Of a stretch of 64,000 nt of DNA, positions 30,239-40,027 are shown piece by piece. The translations under genes were made by a program, and so were the position numbers. The stretch lies in assembly GCF_001039005.1 (NCBI RefSeq), contig NZ_LDWR01000021.1, positions 1 to 64,000 of the forward strand, in the 5' to 3' direction. The notes beneath the pieces are model-generated. The model had not been told where the DNA came from. It did no database searches and saw nothing but the letters and a program-made list of their open reading frames with translations. Position 1 is the stretch's first letter. Each line of letters opens with the position of its first letter. This DNA is from Burkholderia cepacia. Lineage in GTDB: Bacteria > Pseudomonadota > Gammaproteobacteria > Burkholderiales > Burkholderiaceae.

Positions 30239-30865
30239 TCAACGGCGCTCGAACGCCAGCTTGACGCCCAGCGCCAGCAGCACCACACCGCTAACGCGGT
30301 GCATGCGGGTCAGGATGCGCGGGTTGCGGCGGATCGATGCCGACAGCAAGCCGGCGAACAGCGCGACCGGCCCCTTGACGAGAAACGTCAGGCCGGCGAA
30401 TGTCGCGCCCAGCACGAACAGCGACAGCATCGGATGCGCGGCGCCCGCGGGGACGAACTGCGGCAGGAACGCCAGATAGAAGAGCGCGACCTTCGGATTC
30501 GACATGTTGGACAGCGCACCTTGCGCGAACGTGCGCAGCCGCGATGCCGGCGCGCCGCGGCTGCTTGCGAGCGTCAGCTCGCCCGACGAACGCAGCAGCG
30601 TGATGCCGAGATACAGCAGGTACAGCGCGCCGACCACCTTCAGTGCGGTGAACAACCATTCGGATGCCTGAAGAAGCGCACCCAGCCCGAGCGTCGCGAG
30701 CATCGTGTGCACGAGCAGCCCGACGCTGACGCCCGCCGCGGTCACGAGGCCCGCGCGCGTGCCGCCGGACAGCGTGCGCGACATCACGAGCACCATGTCC
30801 TGGCCCGGCGTGACGATGATCAAAAGGGACGTGGCGATGAACGGCAGCCAGGATACGTGCAGCAT
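30239..30865 (-). CDS. LysE/RhtB-family amino acid exporter
   Basis: This 208-aa inner-membrane exporter has about six helices and the RhtB-type N-terminus FIATSLLIIVTPGQDMVLVMSR, followed by AGVSVGLLVHTMLATLGL, YLLYLGITLLRS and NPKVALFYLAFLPQFV. Members export amino acids or homoserine lactones. It is divergent from the Lrp/AsnC-type gene at 31033 with an inverted repeat between, the classical LysE-family/Lrp arrangement in which the regulator senses the exported amino acid. Substrate not determined. Confidence 0.9.
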   Translation of the reverse strand: MLHVSWLPFIATSLLIIVTPGQDMVLVMSRTLSGGTRAGLVTAAGVSVGLLVHTMLATLGLGALLQASEWLFTALKVVGALYLLYLGITLLRSSGELTLASSRGAPASRLRTFAQGALSNMSNPKVALFYLAFLPQFVPAGAAHPMLSLFVLGATFAGLTFLVKGPVALFAGLLSASIRRNPRILTRMHRVSGVVLLALGVKLAFERR

Positions 30866-30965
30866 CGGAGATCTCCTGAAGGGGATGGCCGGAACGGGAA
30901 TCGCGCGTGTCGCACAGGCCGGCCGGTCGTCAGATTATCGGCGCGTTGCAGTGGAGATTGGATGC

Positions 30966-30986
30966 GTATTTGGCTATTTGAAATAC
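30966..30986. promoter_or_regulatory. Candidate Lrp-type operator
   Basis: GTATTT (30966-30971) and AAATAC (30981-30986) are perfectly inverted around 9 bp in the A/T-rich divergent region. TTGAAA at 30978-30983 and TATTCT at 30999-31004 could be the -35 and -10 of the rightward gene, although the 15-bp spacing is short. Confidence 0.5.
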
Positions 30987-31032
30987 CGAATTTAGCGCTA
31001 TTCTCTAGCATCCGCATCGATGGTAGTGAAAA

Positions 31033-31497
31033 ATGCCAACCAAACTGGACGCGATCGACCGGCGCATTCTGCGTGCGTTGCAACAGAACTCGAACCAGAC
31101 GAACGCCGAACTCGCGCAACAGGCCGGGCTCTCGGCCACGCCCTGCCTGCGCCGCGTGCACCTGCTCGAAGAGCAGGGCGTGATCGACGCCTATGTCGCG
31201 CTGCTGAACCCCGCCGCCGTCGACCTGAGGTTCACGGCGTTCGTGCGCGTCACGCTGGAGCGCCAGGACAAGAAGACGGTCGAGCGCTTCGCACGCGAAA
31301 TGGAGCAGGCGCCCGAAGTCCTCGAATGCCACCTGATGGCCGGTAGCTACGATTACCTGCTGCGCGTCATCGCGCGGGATCTCGACGACTATCAGCGCTT
31401 CCAGATGGAAACGCTCACGCAGATCGAAGGCGTACGCAACGTCGAAACCGAGATTCCGCTGAAGCGCATCAAACAGACGGTGCGCCTGCCGATCTAG
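31033..31497 (+). CDS. Lrp/AsnC-family transcriptional regulator
   Basis: This 154-aa regulator has an N-terminal AsnC-type helix-turn-helix (LDAIDRRILRALQQNSNQTN, LAQQAGLSATPCLRRVHLLE) and a C-terminal RAM ligand-binding domain (FVRVTLERQDKK, VLECHLMAGSYDYLLRVIARDL, GVRNVETEIPLKRIKQT). It probably controls the divergent LysE-type exporter in response to an amino acid. Its TAG stop shares the palindrome CTAG with the stop of the convergent dihydroorotase gene, so the two reading frames overlap by 4 bp at their ends. Confidence 0.9.
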   Translation: MPTKLDAIDRRILRALQQNSNQTNAELAQQAGLSATPCLRRVHLLEEQGVIDAYVALLNPAAVDLRFTAFVRVTLERQDKKTVERFAREMEQAPEVLECHLMAGSYDYLLRVIARDLDDYQRFQMETLTQIEGVRNVETEIPLKRIKQTVRLPI

Positions 31498-32873
31498 GCA
31501 TCCAGAAACGTGACTGGCTGCCCGGCCGGCTGTCCGCTCAACGCGCCGTCGCGCACGGCGACCTGTCCGCGCACGACCGTGTGCACGGGCCAGCCGGTGA
31601 CCGCGCAGCCGTCGTAAGGTGTCCAGCCGCTCACGCTGGCGATCCATTCGTCGCGGATGATCCGGCGCGCGTGCAGGTCGACGATGCTGAAGTCGGCGTC
31701 GTAGCCGATCGCGATGCGCCCTTTCCCTTCGATGCCGAAGATGCGCGCCGGCCCGGCGCTGGTCAGGTCGACCAGCCGTTCGAGGCTCAGGCGGCCCGCC
31801 TGCACGTGATCGAGCATCAGCGGCAGCAGCGTCTGCACGCCGGTCATGCCGCTCGGCGACTGCGGATAGGGCCGGCGCTTTTCGTCACGCGTATGCGGCG
31901 CGTGATCGCTGCCGATCACGTCGACCACGCCGTCGCGGACGGCCTGCCACAGTGCATCCCGATGATGCCGCTCGCGCACCGGCGGATTCATCTGCGCGAA
32001 CGTGCCGAGCCGCTCGTAGCAGTCGGGCGCGTGCAGGCTCAGGTGATGCGGCGTGACTTCGACCGTCACGCGCCGCCGGTGCCGCGCGAGCCACGCCATT
32101 TCGTCCGCGGTGGACACATGCAGCACATGCAGCACATGCAGCCGGCGGCCCGTCTCGGCGGCCAGCCCGACGATGCGCCGCGTCGCGGCCAGCGCGCTTT
32201 GCACGTCGCGCCAGTGCGGATGGTCGCGCACGTCGCCGCTCGCTTCCACGAGCGCCCTGCGTTCGCGCAGCCGCGCCTCGTCCTCCGCATGCACGGCCAT
32301 GCGTCGCCGCCCGTTGCGCAGGATCCGGCGCAACACGGTTTCGTCGTCGGCCAGCAGATCGCCGAACGAACTGCCCATGAAGACCTTCACGCCCGCGCAG
32401 CCCGGCAGCCGTTCAAGCACCGGCAACCGCTCGGCGTTCGCGGCCGAGCCGCCGATGTAGAACGCGTAATCGCACCATGCCCGGCCGCGCGCGAGATCCA
32501 GCTTCGCCTGCAGATCCTGCGCGCCCAGCGTCAGCGGATGCGTATTGGGCATCTCGAAGATCGTCGTGACGCCGCCGAGCACCGCGCCGCGCGTACCGGC
32601 CTCGATGGTTTCCTTGTGCGTCAGGCCCGGTTCGCGGAAATGCACCTGACTGTCGACGACGCCCGGCAGCACATGCAGCCCGCCGGCGTCGAGCAAGACA
32701 TCGGCGCTCCAGGTGCCGTGCAACGCGCCCAACGCGACGACACGGCCATCCGCGCACGCGACGTCGATCCGCTCGGCGCCGTTGGGCGTCATCACCGTGC
32801 CGCCGTGCACGAGCAGGTCGACGTGGCGGCGCTTCGGCCCGTCGCTCCGTTCAGGTCGGATGGGTTCGCCCAT
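31494..32873 (-). CDS. Dihydroorotase paralogue of the zinc-starvation cluster
   Basis: This 459-aa amidohydrolase of the type I dihydroorotase group carries the carboxylated Lys in VKVFMGSSFG, metal ligands in MAVHAEDEA and HVLHVSTADE, and the catalytic Asp in IGSDHAPHT. The usual HxH zinc motif reads SQVHFREPG, with Gln76 in place of the first His; the same variant occurs in a recognised branch of the family. As the last gene of a cluster led by ZigA, it probably backs up pyrimidine synthesis when zinc is short. The symbol pyrC is withheld because a housekeeping copy presumably exists elsewhere. Confidence 0.88.
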   Translation of the reverse strand: MGEPIRPERSDGPKRRHVDLLVHGGTVMTPNGAERIDVACADGRVVALGALHGTWSADVLLDAGGLHVLPGVVDSQVHFREPGLTHKETIEAGTRGAVLGGVTTIFEMPNTHPLTLGAQDLQAKLDLARGRAWCDYAFYIGGSAANAERLPVLERLPGCAGVKVFMGSSFGDLLADDETVLRRILRNGRRRMAVHAEDEARLRERRALVEASGDVRDHPHWRDVQSALAATRRIVGLAAETGRRLHVLHVLHVSTADEMAWLARHRRRVTVEVTPHHLSLHAPDCYERLGTFAQMNPPVRERHHRDALWQAVRDGVVDVIGSDHAPHTRDEKRRPYPQSPSGMTGVQTLLPLMLDHVQAGRLSLERLVDLTSAGPARIFGIEGKGRIAIGYDADFSIVDLHARRIIRDEWIASVSGWTPYDGCAVTGWPVHTVVRGQVAVRDGALSGQPAGQPVTFLDA

Positions 32874-32876
32874 GAT

Positions 32877-33437
32877 TCAGAACTCGTTCTGGATGTGCTT
32901 GTAGCCCAGCACCAGCGCATTGTTCGTGCGCGCGACGTCCTCGGAGAAGTCGCTCGCGTCGGCCGTCACCTGCGGCAACGCGGCAAGATCGGTTTCCGGC
33001 CCGATGCGTTCGGTCGAGCGCACGTAGAAACCCGGCGGCAGGTGGCAGCCGTCGACGACCGCGTTGTAGCGCACCACGCAGCCGTCGTCGATGGTGCAGT
33101 TGAACAGCACGCTGTTGAACCCGACGAACACGCCGTCGCCGACCTGGCACGGCCCGTGGACGATCGCGCGATGTGCGATCGACGTGTGCCGGCCGATGGT
33201 GACGCTCGCGCCCGACTTCGAATGAATCACCACGCCGTCCTGGATGTTCGAATGCGCGCCGATCACGATGGGGGCAATCCGGCCGTCCGCGTCCGTTTCG
33301 TCGGCGCGGATCACCGCGTACGGGCCGATGAACACGTTCTCCTCGACGATCACGAGCCCGCACAGGATGGCGGTCGGATCGACGAACGCGCTCGGGTGAA
33401 TCTGCGGCAAGTCGCCGCGCGGGTTCTTTCTGATCAT
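32877..33437 (-). CDS. Gamma-class carbonic anhydrase-like protein
   Basis: This 186-aa left-handed beta-helix protein has hexapeptide repeats through most of its length and the three His ligands of gamma-carbonic anhydrases: His72 (GVVIH), His89 (SIAH) and His94 (IVHG), with the same 5-residue gap between the last two as in Cam. NIQDG and the Arg in VIRADE are also kept. Gamma enzymes can use iron, which fits a zinc-sparing role. The start at 33437 forms an ATGA overlap with the queD-like gene; an upstream extension to 33503 lies inside that gene. Confidence 0.9.
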   Translation of the reverse strand: MIRKNPRGDLPQIHPSAFVDPTAILCGLVIVEENVFIGPYAVIRADETDADGRIAPIVIGAHSNIQDGVVIHSKSGASVTIGRHTSIAHRAIVHGPCQVGDGVFVGFNSVLFNCTIDDGCVVRYNAVVDGCHLPPGFYVRSTERIGPETDLAALPQVTADASDFSEDVARTNNALVLGYKHIQNEF

Positions 33438-34015
33438 GAGGATTCCTGCTGAGAAAGGAGAGGGTTGCGCTTGAGCCGCTCGAACAGGCCCGGATCGCGC
33501 CACTGAGCGGCGACGGCCGGCGCGAACACGATGTCATCCAGGTCGATGCAGCCCATGCGCGGATTGAACGCATCGTCGCGAAAACACTGCGCGTAACCGG
33601 TCTCGGTCTCGTGCACGACGACCGAATGCAGCCGCACGTCGGCCTCGCCGTTCGACATGCCGGTGCGAGACAGCACCGCATCGACGAGACGAAACAACAC
33701 ACGCGAGAACTGCTCGGCGCTCGGCGAAACGGGCAGCAGCACCCAGCGCTCCGAGTGGCGGCGCATGCTGTCGAGATAACCCGGATCGTCGCCGGACCAG
33801 AGCGTCACCGCATGGTCGAACGCGTCGATCAGGTCGCGCACGTCGCCCTTGAGCAGCCCGAAGTCGTAGATCATCTGCCCGTGGTCCAGTGCATGCGCTT
33901 CGAGCACCAGCTCGACGCGGTACGAATGGCCGTGGATCGAATGCGAGCAGCGCCGCGTGCTGCAGCCGCGCACGACGTGTGCATTCTCGAAGCGGAACAG
34001 CTTGCGGATCAGCAT
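33434..34015 (-). CDS. 6-pyruvoyl-tetrahydropterin synthase/QueD-like protein
   Basis: This 193-aa protein belongs to the PTPS/QueD family (queuosine or pterin synthesis from dihydroneopterin triphosphate). Zinc-site and catalytic residues are visible: FENAHVV, then the Cys and HGH in [15 protein letters not shown], the [20 protein letters not shown] segment, and a late Glu in [12 protein letters not shown]. About 50 residues at the C-terminus go beyond the family core. Its start overlaps folE2 by 7 bp. Next to folE2, a QueD paralogue in a ZigA-type cluster is the pattern described for zinc-limited bacteria. Confidence 0.87.
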   Translation of the reverse strand: MLIRKLFRFENAHVVRGCSTRRCSHSIHGHSYRVELVLEAHALDHGQMIYDFGLLKGDVRDLIDAFDHAVTLWSGDDPGYLDSMRRHSERWVLLPVSPSAEQFSRVLFRLVDAVLSRTGMSNGEADVRLHSVVVHETETGYAQCFRDDAFNPRMGCIDLDDIVFAPAVAAQWRDPGLFERLKRNPLLSQQESS

Positions 34016-34929
34016 GCGTCGACGCCTTCGCGAACCGGTGCGGCCCAGGCCACCGCATCGTGCGGATGCAGGCTTTCCAGATGGCGTACGCGAACGCGCG
34101 GGTTCGCATGGCGGTCGTCCAGCGCGGCCTGAACGCGGCGCGCGGCATCCTCGACGAACATCAGGTTCCCGCCGTTCAGCACCGCGAACGCCTGCTCGTC
34201 CGCACGCTTGACGGCCGTCTGCACCGGCGTGCCGAGCGCGTGCTCGATACGATCGATCAGGTCGATCAGCTCGAGTGTCGCGGCGTCGACGGGCAGCCCC
34301 ACGCTCACGACGGCTTCGCTGCGCTGGCTGTGCGGCGTGGCCGCCGTCGCATGCCGCTGCAACCACGCGGCGACCGCGGCCGGCGCCACGCGATCCTCGC
34401 GGCCGAACGCCGCCAGGAACGCCTGCTCGACCCAGTGCCGCGACAGCGCGGCCGAACACGGGCACGTCGACGAATAAGCAACCGTCACCTGCGCGCGCAG
34501 GTCGAACGCGTCGCCGGTGAGCACCGCGTCGACCCGAACCGGATAGGACTTCCACCCAGCCAGCCCTTCGGTGACGAGCGCCGCGCGGCGCGCCAGCAGG
34601 TCGAAACGCAGTCGCACCCGTGCGCTGCGCGACGCGCAGTCGCGATGGCTGTCGACCATCGCGCTCAGCATGCGCCGCAAACCGTCGGGCGACAGCGCCG
34701 CGCCGTCGCCGAGCGCGTCGAGCAGCCCGTACAGCCGCGACATGTGGATGCCCTTCACATGCGGCGCGGGCAAATCGACCTGCACGTCGGCGCGCGCATG
34801 CACGTCGCGCCGGCAGCCGGGCTCGGCGACGGCAACGGGCAGGTCGATGCCCTGCATGCCGACCCACTCGAGCGAGCGGCGGCCCGGCGCGGCATCGGTC
34901 AGGGAAATATCGGGAAGGGCTGCATTCAT
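34009..34929 (-). CDS. folE2: GTP cyclohydrolase FolE2 (type IB)
   Basis: This 306-aa enzyme makes 7,8-dihydroneopterin triphosphate from GTP without the strict zinc need of FolE. The metal-binding, catalytic Cys region [12 protein letters not shown] is present, along with [24 protein letters not shown] and FVEDAARRV near the end. FolE2 genes are classical members of Zur regulons. The ATG at 34929 starts the conserved [12 protein letters not shown]; a start at 34959 is less likely. It lies 58 bp after zigA and overlaps the queD-like gene. Confidence 0.93.
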   Translation of the reverse strand: MNAALPDISLTDAAPGRRSLEWVGMQGIDLPVAVAEPGCRRDVHARADVQVDLPAPHVKGIHMSRLYGLLDALGDGAALSPDGLRRMLSAMVDSHRDCASRSARVRLRFDLLARRAALVTEGLAGWKSYPVRVDAVLTGDAFDLRAQVTVAYSSTCPCSAALSRHWVEQAFLAAFGREDRVAPAAVAAWLQRHATAATPHSQRSEAVVSVGLPVDAATLELIDLIDRIEHALGTPVQTAVKRADEQAFAVLNGGNLMFVEDAARRVQAALDDRHANPRVRVRHLESLHPHDAVAWAAPVREGVDAC

Positions 34930-34987
34930 GCTCGAGATCCGGTGGAGCGCCTTCTCCATCCGGATCGATGCAGGAAGCGCGTTCAGG

Positions 34988-36196
<1,209 letters not shown>

Positions 36197-36228
36197 CGGG
36201 CGATTCCGGTAAAGGACGTTGAGGATCG

Positions 36229-36265
36229 AATGATATATTGTATCGCAACGATATAACATATCATT
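36229..36265 (-). promoter_or_regulatory. Zur-like palindromic operator
   Basis: Arms AATGATATATTGTATCG (36229-36245) and CGATATAACATATCATT (36249-36265) are inverted copies with 2 mismatches in 17 around a CAA spacer. The A/T-rich ATAACATATCA-type half-site resembles proteobacterial Zur boxes. It lies 33-69 bp upstream of zigA, where a repressor would cover the promoter. Confidence 0.75.
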
Positions 36266-36424
36266 TTCAGCGTCCAGCACGCGTGGTCGTGCGGCAGCGC
36301 TTCACGCCGTCACCCATGCACCGGTTCGGCGGAATGCGGCGGCAGCGGCACCGCACATGTCATGCCAGTTGAAAGCTGTGCTTGATAAGCTGGCCGGCGA
36401 GACCGTTGGCCACCCACAACCACC

Positions 36425-37234
36425 ATGAAAAAGAAATCACTTGCCGCGTTGTCACTCTGTGTCGCGCTGCCCGGCGTCGCGCTCGCCCAATCGATCGCGG
36501 CCCCGGCGCTGAAGCCCGGCGATACCTGGACCTACATCAACACCGTCGAAATCGGCCCGAACGGCTGGCGCCAGACGCGCGACGAGATTTCCGTGCAGCG
36601 CACGACACCCGGACACATCTACATCGAAACCCGGCAGAGCGGCGCGACGCAGGCGCCCCGTGAATTGATCGTCGATGCGGACTGGAGCCGTGCGCGCAGC
36701 GTCAACGGCACGGAAACCGTGGTGAACCGCCCGTTCGCGTTTCCGCTGACGATCGGCAAGACCTGGGCGCTCGCTTACACCGAGTCGCACCCGAATCCGC
36801 AGCATGCGTCGGAAGCGTACGACACGCACTACAAGGTCGTCGGCTCCGACACGATCACGGTGCAGGGCGGCAAGTTCGATGCGATCAAGATCGAGGCCGA
36901 AGGCACATGGAAGGCACAGGGCGCGCCGGGGCAGTCGATCACGTCCGGCGTGTCCCGCAACGCGAACGGTTCGACGATCCTGATGCAAAGCCACAACAAC
37001 GGCACCGCGGAACAGACCGGCAAGACCTACAAGGCGTTCTGGTACGTACCGGCGGTCGGACGCTGGGTGAAGTCGGTCGAGGAGTACTACGACACGAACG
37101 GCGTGCGGACCGCGCGCTATACGAACGAACTGGTGTCGTACCGGCGCGCGGGAACGGAAGGTAGTTCGCCGCTGGCCGGCCAGCCCGCGCCCGCACCGGT
37201 GCCGCCGGAAGGCGCGCCTCCCGGCGATCAATGA
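36425..37234 (+). CDS. Exported protein of unknown function
   Basis: This 269-aa protein has a clear signal peptide (MKKKSLAALSLCVALPGVAL, cleavage near ALAQ). The mature part is beta-rich with Gly/Thr repeats (LKPGDTWTYINTVEIGPNGW, TIGKTWALAYTESHPNP, TVQGGKFDAIKIEAEGTWKA, YKAFWYVPAVGRWVKSVEEYY) and a Pro/Ala-rich tail. The pattern resembles periplasmic beta-sandwich proteins without a named enzyme. I cannot assign a function. It starts behind the Zur-like region on the opposite strand, so shared control is possible but unproven. Confidence 0.8.
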   Translation: MKKKSLAALSLCVALPGVALAQSIAAPALKPGDTWTYINTVEIGPNGWRQTRDEISVQRTTPGHIYIETRQSGATQAPRELIVDADWSRARSVNGTETVVNRPFAFPLTIGKTWALAYTESHPNPQHASEAYDTHYKVVGSDTITVQGGKFDAIKIEAEGTWKAQGAPGQSITSGVSRNANGSTILMQSHNNGTAEQTGKTYKAFWYVPAVGRWVKSVEEYYDTNGVRTARYTNELVSYRRAGTEGSSPLAGQPAPAPVPPEGAPPGDQ

Positions 37235-37250
37235 CCCGGCGCGCGCCTGC

Positions 37251-38462
37251 TTACGTATAAAGCGACGCCTGCGGCAATTCCCCCGTCAGCGCGAACCGGC
37301 CCACGTCGCGCAGCCGGTAGTCGAGCGGATCGTGCAGCGTATGCGTGCGCGCGTTCCGCCAGAAGCGGTCGAGGCCGAGCGACGCGGCCGTCGCGCGTGC
37401 ACCGCATGCGTCGAACAGCGCCTCGCCGTTCTCGAGCGCCGCGCGCTGCGCGACGATCTTCGCGTCCGATACCGCCAGCGCCGCCTCGGCGCGCTCGTCC
37501 GTCGTCAGCGCATCGCGCCGCACCCACGCGCGCTGCAGCGCGTCGGCCGCACGATCGGCGAGCGCCGCCGCAGCCAGCGCCCGCACGCGCATGTCGCCGA
37601 AGCGCTGCAGCGTGTACGGATCGTCGGCAGCCTGCGCGACGTCCGAGTGAATCCACGGGCGGCCATGCTTCAGCACGTAGTCGCGCGCGTCGGCCAGCGC
37701 GCCTTCCGCGAGCCCGACGAACAGGTTCGTCAGCACGAGCTGCGACACGAGCGTGCGCAGCGTCGCGCGCGGTGACGGCGGCGACTCGGAACGGTGCAGC
37801 ACCTCGTCCGGCGCGAGCGTCACGCCGTCGAAGCGCACGCTGCCGCTGTCGGTCTGGCGCTGGCCGATCGGATCCCAGTCGTCGTTGACCGTGATGCCCT
37901 CGCGGTCGGTCGGTACCACGCCGAACACGGTGCGGCCGGTTTCCGGATCGTGCGCGGACACCGTCATCCGCTGCGAGCCGCGCGTGCCCGAACAGAAGCC
38001 CTTCACGCCGTCGAGCCGGTAGCCGCCGTCCGGCGTCGCGGCGGCCACGAGCCGCGTGTCGAGCGGATTGACCGCATTGCCCCACCACCAGCGCTGCTCG
38101 ACCGTGCCGCGCAGATAGCGTTCGCGCTGCGCGGCGCTGCCCCACACGTCGACGCTGACCACCTGCAGGCACTGGAACCCGACGAGATGCGCGAGCGCGC
38201 TGTCGACGCGCGCGATCTGCCGGATCGCGTCGTAGATCGCGGGCCACGCGGCTTCCTGCCCGCCGAACGCACGCGGCACCGCGAGCGTCAGCAGGCCTGC
38301 ATCGGCGAGCCACTGCTTTTCCTGCGCCGCGTGACCGCCCGTGCGGTCGCGTGCGGCGGCAGTCGCGCGCAGCGCATCGATCGCGCTCGCCAGCGCGTCG
38401 CGGTCGAAGGCGGGCACATCGGTATCCGGCGCGAAGGTCGCCGGGCCGCTCGGATCGTTCAT
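37251..38462 (-). CDS. DszC/SfnB-type flavin-dependent oxidoreductase
   Basis: This 403-aa acyl-CoA dehydrogenase-fold protein of the sulfur-acquisition branch (SfnB, DszC) has GGHAAQEKQWLADAGLLTLA, VPRAFGGQEAAWPAIYDAIR, GVKGFCSGTRGSQRMTVSA, WDPIGQRQTDSGSVRFDGV and a C-terminal DACGARATAASLGLDRFWRNART HTLHDP region, the flavin-binding end typical of the branch. It likely oxidises an organosulfur compound with reduced flavin. Its start forms an ATGA overlap with the ferritin-like gene. Last gene of the leftward metQ-led operon. No flavin reductase is in the cluster, so one must come from elsewhere. Confidence 0.87.
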   Translation of the reverse strand: MNDPSGPATFAPDTDVPAFDRDALASAIDALRATAAARDRTGGHAAQEKQWLADAGLLTLAVPRAFGGQEAAWPAIYDAIRQIARVDSALAHLVGFQCLQVVSVDVWGSAAQRERYLRGTVEQRWWWGNAVNPLDTRLVAAATPDGGYRLDGVKGFCSGTRGSQRMTVSAHDPETGRTVFGVVPTDREGITVNDDWDPIGQRQTDSGSVRFDGVTLAPDEVLHRSESPPSPRATLRTLVSQLVLTNLFVGLAEGALADARDYVLKHGRPWIHSDVAQAADDPYTLQRFGDMRVRALAAAALADRAADALQRAWVRRDALTTDERAEAALAVSDAKIVAQRAALENGEALFDACGARATAASLGLDRFWRNARTHTLHDPLDYRLRDVGRFALTGELPQASLYT

Positions 38463-39316
38463 GCGACGGCTTCCTGCGGTGCGGCTTCCCGCACAACCGC
38501 TTCGCCCGACAGCGGCACCAGTGCGCCGAGCTTGCGGCCGGTCAGCCGCGACAGGATCTCGCGCCGCCAGTCGTCATAGATCGCGCGATATTCGGCGATG
38601 TCCGCGCCGAACACGTGCGCGGTGTGCGCGTACTCGTCGTGCAGATAACCGTCGAGCCGCGCCTGAGTTTCCTCGTCGGCCGCGATCACACGATCGATCA
38701 GCGCATCGCGCTCCGCGGCCGGCAGCGTCGCGAGCCGCTCGAACCACCACTGGACGATCTGCACGCGATGCCACTCCTCGTCCGGCCGGATCCGGTTCTC
38801 GCCGTGTTCGCGCATCGCGCCGTCGCCGATGCGGCCGGTCTTGCGCTGGATCCACAGCTTCGCGAGGATGTGCAGCTCGTAATGCCATTCGAACGCGAGA
38901 AAACCCGCGACGTCGCGCACCGCGATGTCGCCGATGCGCGCCCAGTGCGCGGCGACGAGCCGGTCGACTTCCGGCAGCGGATCGCGCCCGGTCAGTTCGG
39001 TCACGCGCTCTCGTCCGATCACCGCGTGCGCGCCGTCGTCGCCGAGCTGGCGCGACAGGATCAGCTGGAAATGCGGATCGTCGCGGAACAGCGTGTCGAT
39101 CGCCTTCGCGACGACCTGCACGATGAACAGGTCGTGCGACGCCATCTTCGTGTAGTAGTCGGCGACGGCGGCCCGTTCGTCCGCGTTGCGCGGCTCGCGC
39201 GGCGGCGTGGCCAGTTTGTCGGGGAAGCCGGGACGATGGCGTCGCGCCACGTCGAGAAACAGCGCTTCCTCGAATTGTCCGTTCCATTCGCGCGGCGCGC
39301 CGATGGGCAAGGTCAT
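38459..39316 (-). CDS. Ferritin-like protein of unknown function in a sulfur operon
   Basis: This 285-aa soluble helical protein is probably a di-iron (ferritin-like) carboxylate protein: DDGAHAVIGRERV, FEWHYELHILAKLW and DEEWHRVQIVQWWFERL supply E/D-x-x-H pairs on separate helices. I know no characterised relative. Translation is coupled to the DszC/SfnB-like gene (ATGA), and metI precedes it by 54 bp, so it likely acts on the same imported organosulfur substrate, perhaps as an oxygenase or as an oxygen/peroxide-handling partner. The ATG at 39316 starts the conserved frame; an extension to 39367 is not supported. Confidence 0.78.
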   Translation of the reverse strand: MTLPIGAPREWNGQFEEALFLDVARRHRPGFPDKLATPPREPRNADERAAVADYYTKMASHDLFIVQVVAKAIDTLFRDDPHFQLILSRQLGDDGAHAVIGRERVTELTGRDPLPEVDRLVAAHWARIGDIAVRDVAGFLAFEWHYELHILAKLWIQRKTGRIGDGAMREHGENRIRPDEEWHRVQIVQWWFERLATLPAAERDALIDRVIAADEETQARLDGYLHDEYAHTAHVFGADIAEYRAIYDDWRREILSRLTGRKLGALVPLSGEAVVREAAPQEAVA

Positions 39317-39370
39317 GGGTAGGGTTCTCTCAGGATCATGAATGAAACGAGCGCGTGCTTGTGGCACGGC

Positions 39371-40027
39371 TCAGGTGCGCCGGGTCACATGTCGGACCAG
39401 GCGGTCGCCCGTGATTTGCACGGCCGAGACGAGCGCGATCAGGATCACGATCACGGTCGCCATGACGGTAGTGTCGAAACGCTGGTAGCCGTAGCGGATC
39501 GCGAGATCGCCGAGCCCGCCCGCACCGACGGCGCCCGCCATCGCGGTCGAGCCGATCAGCGCGACGACGGTGATCGTGAAGCCGCCGAGCATGCCGGGCA
39601 GCGCCTCCGGCAGCAGCACGTGCCACACGATGTGGCGGCGCTTCGCGCCCATCGCGAGCGCGGCCTCGATCAGCCCGCGATCGACTTCGCGCAGGCTCAC
39701 TTCGGCGATCCGCGCGAAGAACGGGATCGCGGCAATCGACAGCGGCACGACGGCCGCCCATACGCCGATCGTCGTGCCGATCAGCACGCGCGTGAACGGC
39801 AGCAGCGCGACGAGCAGGATGATGAACGGCGTCGAGCGGAACACGTTGACGAGCGCGCCGAGCACCGCGTTCACGCCGCGCCGCGCGTAGATGCCGCCGG
39901 GCGCGGTCGTCACGAGGATCACCGCGAGCGGAATGCCGATCAGCGCTGCGATGACGGCCGACGCGGCGACCATCGACAGCGTGTCGCGGATCGCGTCGAG
40001 CAGTTCGGGCCACCAGAGCTCAAACAT
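39371..40027 (-). CDS. metI: MetI-type ABC transporter permease
   Basis: This 218-aa permease has five or so helices and the MetI hallmarks [38 protein letters not shown] (the ATPase-docking loop) and [20 protein letters not shown]. MetNIQ systems import methionine; a copy inside a monooxygenase operon probably serves another sulfur compound. The ATG at 40027 overlaps metN by 8 bp; a long upstream frame is inside metN. Confidence 0.92.
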   Translation of the reverse strand: MFELWWPELLDAIRDTLSMVAASAVIAALIGIPLAVILVTTAPGGIYARRGVNAVLGALVNVFRSTPFIILLVALLPFTRVLIGTTIGVWAAVVPLSIAAIPFFARIAEVSLREVDRGLIEAALAMGAKRRHIVWHVLLPEALPGMLGGFTITVVALIGSTAMAGAVGAGGLGDLAIRYGYQRFDTTVMATVIVILIALVSAVQITGDRLVRHVTRRT

